Positions 4,917 to 8,859 of a stretch of DNA of 8,859 nt are shown piece after piece; positions within the stretch are counted from its first letter, which is position 1, and each line of letters begins with the position of its first letter. This stretch comes from JAIBJP01 sp036506175 (GTDB lineage Bacteria; Actinomycetota; Thermoleophilia; Gaiellales; Gaiellaceae). The notes beneath the pieces were generated by a model. The model was not told the DNA's origin. It saw nothing but the letters and a program-made list of their open reading frames with translations, and did not search any database. The position numbers were made by a program, and so were the translations under genes. The stretch lies in assembly GCA_036506175.1 (NCBI GenBank), contig DASXSE010000065.1, positions 1-8,859 of the forward strand, in the 5' to 3' direction.

Positions 4917-5627
4917 GTGACGGAAGCCCTCAGCGAGCGAAACCGCGCCGCCAAGGCCCTGTTCGCACCGCTCGGGCCGACATACGACCGCTACGCGCGC
5001 CTCCTCTCCTTCGGACAAGACCCTCGCTGGCGCTCGTTCCTCGTCTCACGGATCCAAGCGGGCCCCGAGGACACCGTGTTGGACGTCGCCACCGGAACCG
5101 GAGCCGTCGCGCTCGAGCTCGTGGGCCGCTACGGCTGTCGCGTCGTCGGAGTCGACCAAAGCCCCGAAATGCTGGAGGTGGCTCGCGCGCGGGCCGACAG
5201 ACGCATCGAGCTGCGGGAGGCCCGTGCGGAAAACCTCCCGTTCGAGGATGGGACCTTCGACGGGCTGACCTTCACCTACCTGCTCCGTTACGTGGACGAT
5301 CCGGTCGCGACCCTGCGCGAGCTCGCGCGTGTAGTGCGACCCGGTGGCCGCATCGCGATGCTGGAGTTCTCGGTGCCCGGAAATCGGCTCTGGCGAATCT
5401 CTTGGAACGCCTATGTGAAGGTCGGGCTCCCGGTGGCAGGGCGTTTGATCTCGCATGGGTGGCACGAAGTGGGAGAGTTTCTCGGCCCGAGCATCCGAGA
5501 CTTCTGGGCGCGCTACCCCCTTGAGCGGCTTCACGCGCTTTGGGGGGAGGCCGGCATCGAGGACGTCCAGGCTCGCACGCTGAGCCTGGGCGGCGGAATC
5601 GTCGTCTGGGGACGACGTGGCGACTGA
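4917..5627 (+). CDS. menG: UbiE/MenG-type SAM methyltransferase (probable demethylmenaquinone methyltransferase)
   Basis: A 236-aa class I methyltransferase, probably the last step of menaquinone synthesis (C-methylation of demethylmenaquinone). The UbiE/MenG N-terminal signature is present in diverged form as YDRYARLLSFGQDPRWR (23-39). SAM motif I is LDVATGTG (55-62), with the ribose-binding acidic residue D80 in VGVDQSPEML. ARAENLPF (102-109) is the adenine-loop motif, and RVVRPGGRIAMLEFS (138-152) matches the second UbiE signature. Length is normal. The start is GTG at 4917, reading VTEALSERNR before the conserved region; frame extension to 4818 would run antisense through the neighbouring gene. 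The signature N-D before LLS is replaced by Y-A-R, so a related quinone or isoprenoid methyltransferase cannot be excluded. It overlaps the next gene by 11 nt. Confidence 0.82.
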   Translation: MTEALSERNRAAKALFAPLGPTYDRYARLLSFGQDPRWRSFLVSRIQAGPEDTVLDVATGTGAVALELVGRYGCRVVGVDQSPEMLEVARARADRRIELREARAENLPFEDGTFDGLTFTYLLRYVDDPVATLRELARVVRPGGRIAMLEFSVPGNRLWRISWNAYVKVGLPVAGRLISHGWHEVGEFLGPSIRDFWARYPLERLHALWGEAGIEDVQARTLSLGGGIVVWGRRGD

Positions 5628-6348
5628 GGCCTCCCGCCCTGCTTTCTACGCGCTCCGGAGCGGCGGGTGGCGCGATTACGTCACCCTCCTTCATCTTCCC
5701 TATACGGCGTGGCACCTGAGCTTCGTCGTGATCGGAGCGACTCTGAGCGCCGACTTCCAGGTCGCGCGACTGTGGCCCACGCTCCTCGCGTTCGGGCTCG
5801 CAGTCGGGATCGGCGCCCACGCGCTCGACGAGCTCAACGGCCGCCCGCTGCGCACGCAGATCCCAGACTCCGTCCTCGTCGGCCTCGCGGTCGTTTCGAT
5901 CGCGGGCGCAGTGGCGATCGGGATCGTCGGCGCGGTCACCGTCAACCCGTGGATCGGCATGTTCGTCGCCACAGGCGCGTTCATCGTCGTCGCGTACAAC
6001 CTGGAGTGGTTCGGAGGCCGCTTCCACGGCGATTTCTGGTTTCCACTCGCCTGGGGCGCGTTTCCGCTTCTGACCGCGTACTTCGCCATGGCGGAGCACA
6101 CGGATGGAACCGCCGTCGCCGGAGCCGGCTTCGCGTTCGCGCTCAGCTTCGCGCAGCGCCGGCTCTCGACGCCGGTGCGCGACATCCGCCGACGTGTCAC
6201 GAGAGTGAATGGGACGATCGAGCGTAGAGATGGACCGGTGCAGGAGCTCGGTCCAACCGATCTGATGGAGGCTCCCGAGAGCGCGCTGCGAGCGCTGACA
6301 GCGGCGACGATCCTACTCGCCGTCGCGCTCGTCATTATGCGGCTGTGA
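5617..6348 (+). CDS. Polytopic membrane protein, possibly a divergent UbiA-like prenyltransferase
   Basis: A 243-aa protein with about seven hydrophobic segments (roughly 29-46, 53-70, 86-107, 111-127, 140-158, 165-179, 225-241). Several features recall the UbiA superfamily: HLPYTAWHLSFVVIGA (26-41) resembles its first helix; AHALDELNGRPLRT (67-80) lies where UbiA has its first Asp-rich loop followed by RP; and YNLEWFGGRFHGDF (127-140) precedes a helix containing WGAFPLLTAYF. However, the canonical NDxxDxxxD is reduced to D71-E72 and no clear second DxxxD is present, so activity is doubtful. A charged cytoplasmic-type segment (180-215) is unusual before the last helix. The start is GTG at 5617, overlapping the methyltransferase by 11 nt, which suggests a joint role in quinone or isoprenoid lipid chemistry. 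The family assignment is tentative. Confidence 0.5.
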   Translation: MATEASRPAFYALRSGGWRDYVTLLHLPYTAWHLSFVVIGATLSADFQVARLWPTLLAFGLAVGIGAHALDELNGRPLRTQIPDSVLVGLAVVSIAGAVAIGIVGAVTVNPWIGMFVATGAFIVVAYNLEWFGGRFHGDFWFPLAWGAFPLLTAYFAMAEHTDGTAVAGAGFAFALSFAQRRLSTPVRDIRRRVTRVNGTIERRDGPVQELGPTDLMEAPESALRALTAATILLAVALVIMRL

Positions 6349-7523
6349 TCATGCTCGGGCTGGCGCTGGCGGCGGCTGAGCCGGCGCCTCTTGCGCGCCC
6401 CGTGATCGTCGCACCGGCACCGCGAGAGGTCTCCTTCGGCGTGGTCCGCGGCCGCGTGAGCGACGGCACCGTACGGATCGTCGTGAAGGTCGGGCAGACG
6501 ACCGCGGTCGACGTCCCGGTTTCCGATACCCATTTCCGCTTCGAGCTCTCGCTGCCGCCGCGCGACCTGGCGATCCACGTGACGGCCTTCGATGCGACAG
6601 GGAACAGCGTCACGTCCACGGTCACGCCGGTCTTCGGCCTGCCCAGGAAGGCCTATCCAACCGCAATCATCAGCACACTGGACACGTACTTATCCGGCCA
6701 GATCCGGTCACTGGTGCGCGAATTCCCAGGGACGGCAGCCGTGTTCGTCCAAGACCTTCGCACGGGGCGAGGCGCGGCCTGGAACGCACGCGCGCGTTTT
6801 CAGGCGGCCTCGACCCCGAAGCTCGGAATTGCCATCGAACTGCTGCGCGTTCTCGGTCGCCCGCCCGCGCAGGGAACGTACCTCGCCGGGCGCTTCTGGA
6901 AGATGCTCGTCTACTCCGACAACAAGGCCGCAAACGACCTCATGGGCTGGCTCGGAAGAGGCTCGGTGGACGCGGGAGCCCTCCGCGTGAACGCGACGCT
7001 CGAGGCATTGGGTCTCCGCGACACCCACATGCGCGGCGGTTACATCCTCGGCACGGCTACGACCCGCCCGATTCCACTGCGGGTGGAAAGCCAGCCGCCG
7101 TACTTCCCCGGATGGAAGCACAGCTCGGCCTGGGATATGGCCCGAATTCACGGCTTCGTCCATCGTGCGGCTGCGGGTCAGGGCCCGCTTCTCCGCCTCG
7201 CCGGCCATTTCAGCCCGGCGGACGGCCGTTACATGCTCTGGGTCCTTGCCCACGTCGCCGACCCGGGCAAGATCGATCGCTACATCGGAACGCGATCGGA
7301 CGTCGCCGTCCTGCACAAGGCCGGCTGGATTCTCCACGCCCGCCACGACACGGCACTCGTGTTCTGGCGGGAAGGCGTCTTCGTAATCACCGTCATGACC
7401 TGGCACCCAGTCGAAGCCGGCTCCTCCTCCGACATCCTCGCCGGGAGGATCGCCCGGATCGCGCTGCGACGTTTCGAGAACACTCCGCCTCCGAGCACCC
7501 GCGCCTGGCGCCTCCCGTCATAG
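6345..7523 (+). CDS. Exported serine hydrolase with class A beta-lactamase fold
   Basis: A 392-aa protein in two parts. A short hydrophobic N terminus (MIMLGLALAAAEPAP) may be a weak signal sequence. Residues about 20-98 look like a beta-sandwich (alternating strands, GRVSDGTVRIVVKV, 36-49). From about 105 the penicillin-recognising fold follows: nucleophile motif S156-T-P-K159, S191-D-N193, and K325-A-G327 at the KTG position. The ExxLN omega-loop glutamate of true class A beta-lactamases is not visible, so penicillin hydrolysis should be slow or absent. A PBP-like, esterase or sensor role is as likely. GTG at 6345 overlaps the previous stop as GTGA; ATG at 6351 is an alternative. The n-region lacks positive charge, so export is less certain than the fold. 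Confidence 0.8.
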   Translation: MIMLGLALAAAEPAPLARPVIVAPAPREVSFGVVRGRVSDGTVRIVVKVGQTTAVDVPVSDTHFRFELSLPPRDLAIHVTAFDATGNSVTSTVTPVFGLPRKAYPTAIISTLDTYLSGQIRSLVREFPGTAAVFVQDLRTGRGAAWNARARFQAASTPKLGIAIELLRVLGRPPAQGTYLAGRFWKMLVYSDNKAANDLMGWLGRGSVDAGALRVNATLEALGLRDTHMRGGYILGTATTRPIPLRVESQPPYFPGWKHSSAWDMARIHGFVHRAAAGQGPLLRLAGHFSPADGRYMLWVLAHVADPGKIDRYIGTRSDVAVLHKAGWILHARHDTALVFWREGVFVITVMTWHPVEAGSSSDILAGRIARIALRRFENTPPPSTRAWRLPS

Positions 7524-7532
7524 GATTGGCGG

Positions 7533-8834
7533 ATGGTTCTCGCGCTCGAACTCGTCTTCGCAGCGGGGTTTGTAGTCGTCGCGCTCTCGTTTGTCGCGCT
7601 CGCGAGGGGGCGTGCGAACGAGAGGCTGCTGATCATTCTCGCCACCATGCTCGGTGCGGGAGCCGCCTTGGCGGCAATCGCGCTCGGCATCAACCTCATC
7701 GAGTCGTTCACGCAGACTGATGCGCTGGTCCTCGTCACCTGCGGTCTGGCCGCAGCGGCCGCGGCCGAGCTCGGGCTGATCGGGCTCGTCCGCAGCTTCC
7801 GCCGGGTGAGGGAGCTCGAGCGCCTCACCAACCAGGCTCGCGAGCAGCTCGCCTATTTCGTCGAGACCGAGATGCGTAAGCGGACTCTTGAGCTCGAGCG
7901 GATGCTCGCCCGCGAGCGCGCTAATGCGAGTCATCAGCTAGGCGAGCAGGAACGGCGCCTTGCGGAAGAACGGCGCGACATCGTCGAGCGTCAGGCGGAG
8001 CGGGCGCGCGTGGAGCTCACGCAGGCTGTATCGGCCGTCCAGGAGCGCCTCGAGCGGCGCTTGATGGCATGGGCGGCCGACCTGGACCGCGGGCAACGGG
8101 AGCTCGAGGCCCACCTCACCGAGCTCACGCAGAATCAGCGCGAAGCCGTCGGGGCGTATGAGGCCCACCTCGCGGCCGATTCCGAACGGATCGAAGCCGC
8201 CGGAGAGGAGCAGCGCCTCGCGCTCCTGAAGCTTCGCGAGGCATTGCAGCGGCTCGGGACTGAGTTCCTGGAGGAAGGCCGATCGGAGATCGAGGTTCAC
8301 GCCGCCGAACGACGCCGCGCCCTCCACGAGGTCAGCGAACGGATGCGCACCCGCGAGCGGGCACTGCGCGAGCAGATCGAGCGCGAAGAGGTGGATGCCC
8401 GCCAGCGCCTCGCCTCCGGCCTCGTAGAAGCTGAGAAACGCCACCTCGCCGTTCTCGAGCGGGCCTTCGAGCGCGCAGCCACGCGGCTGACCGAGTACGC
8501 GGAGAAGCAATTCGACGCTCAAATCCGCGAATCGCGTGAGAAGGCAGCGGAGCGGCTTTCGCGCGAGCTCGAGAAGGGAATCGAACAATTCGCGCGCCAA
8601 GCCGAAAAAGACGTCTCCGACCGGATAACCGAGATGGCGCGAGAGACCGCCGAGCGCCTGCAAAAGCGGATGGCAGACGTCGCTCGGACCGGGGAGACAC
8701 AGCACGAGCTCGCAGCGGAAAGGGTGCGCGACTTGGCGAATCGCCTCGACGAAGCGATCGCCGCCGCCGAAGACCGGCTCGCGGTCATCGAGACGGACGT
8801 CGCCCGCGCGGGACGTGCTTCTGAGCGGGATTAG
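7533..8834 (+). CDS. Membrane-anchored long coiled-coil protein of unknown function
   Basis: A 433-aa protein with three N-terminal hydrophobic helices (about 4-24, 32-57, 64-88), then a charged helical region from about 89 to the end, rich in Glu, Arg, Ala and Leu with heptad-like spacing (for example RRVRELERLTNQAREQL, 90-106). The entire protein contains no proline, one cysteine (C70) and one tryptophan (W180), as expected for an uninterrupted rod of several hundred residues. The basic residues after helix 3 (RSFRRVR) suggest the rod is cytoplasmic. RmuC begins similarly with a membrane helix and coiled coil but has a C-terminal nuclease-like domain, absent here. ATG at 7533 follows the hydrolase stop by 9 nt with a weak AGGA upstream. 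A scaffold, cell-pole or envelope-organising role is possible but unproven. Confidence 0.85.
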   Translation: MVLALELVFAAGFVVVALSFVALARGRANERLLIILATMLGAGAALAAIALGINLIESFTQTDALVLVTCGLAAAAAAELGLIGLVRSFRRVRELERLTNQAREQLAYFVETEMRKRTLELERMLARERANASHQLGEQERRLAEERRDIVERQAERARVELTQAVSAVQERLERRLMAWAADLDRGQRELEAHLTELTQNQREAVGAYEAHLAADSERIEAAGEEQRLALLKLREALQRLGTEFLEEGRSEIEVHAAERRRALHEVSERMRTRERALREQIEREEVDARQRLASGLVEAEKRHLAVLERAFERAATRLTEYAEKQFDAQIRESREKAAERLSRELEKGIEQFARQAEKDVSDRITEMARETAERLQKRMADVARTGETQHELAAERVRDLANRLDEAIAAAEDRLAVIETDVARAGRASERD

Positions 8835-8859
8835 TACCCGCGGTTACGACCTACTTTTT
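8835..8859. other. Short 3' flank, start of an intergenic region
   Basis: The 25 bases after the last stop contain a near-palindrome GTACCCGCGGTTAC (about 8834-8847) and end in a run of five T at the window edge. This could be the start of a terminator, but the palindrome leaves almost no loop and the T-run is not adjacent, so no call is made. Confidence 0.2.

Noticed and set aside
6345..7523. Calling the hydrolase an antibiotic-resistance beta-lactamase
   Set aside because: The omega-loop glutamate motif is not visible, KTG is KAG, and the context is housekeeping/envelope rather than resistance.
7533..8834. Last gene as RmuC
   Set aside because: It has a membrane region and coiled coil but no C-terminal nuclease-like domain; the coiled coil runs to the end.
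8834..8859. GTACCCGCGGTTAC palindrome with a T-run as a terminator
   Set aside because: The palindrome has essentially no loop, the T-run begins several bases later, and the window ends there.

Overview
The window is GC-rich, densely packed bacterial DNA. GTG and TTG starts, almost no Shine-Dalgarno sequences, probable leaderless transcripts, 1-11 nt gene overlaps and a menaquinone-type methyltransferase suggest an actinobacterium, perhaps of the Thermoleophilia (Gaiella/Solirubrobacter-like). The class-level placement is inference from style and protein flavour. No rRNA, tRNA or CRISPR array is visible.

Left block (1-3635, minus strand): a tight six-gene run read right to left. The order is a 98-aa helical protein of unknown function, a LysE/RhtB-type exporter, a NodI-like ABC ATPase, its NodJ-like permease, a monofunctional proline dehydrogenase, and the first codons of a class III (PLP) aminotransferase cut by the window edge. 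Four of the five junctions overlap by 1-4 nt. The exception is a 32-nt gap before proline dehydrogenase, which holds a -10-like TAGAAT inside a GC-rich hairpin. The block pairs export functions with amino-acid catabolism.

Middle (3636-4916): a non-haem ferritin (plus) and a 182-aa protein of unknown family (minus) converge tail to tail. Their stops are separated by a 167-bp imperfect palindrome that looks like a MITE flanked by a CTAG target duplication. Each CTAG copy supplies one of the two TAG stops. Removing the element and one CTAG would leave the two genes with their stop codons overlapping on a single CTAG. Both genes start at very small divergent intergenic gaps (18 and 19 bp). In each gap one short AT-rich site can act as the -10 box in both directions, at leaderless spacing.

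Right block (4917-8834, plus strand): a UbiE/MenG-type SAM methyltransferase, a polytopic membrane protein with faint UbiA-prenyltransferase resemblance, an exported class A beta-lactamase-fold serine hydrolase with SxxK and SDN motifs, and a 433-aa protein with three membrane helices followed by a very long coiled coil and not one proline. The first three overlap by 11 and 4 nt and the last follows after 9 nt, so co-transcription is likely. A link between quinone/isoprenoid lipid chemistry and the cell envelope is inferred from this order only.

All boundaries, alignments and residue assignments were made by eye. No database search or folding program was run.
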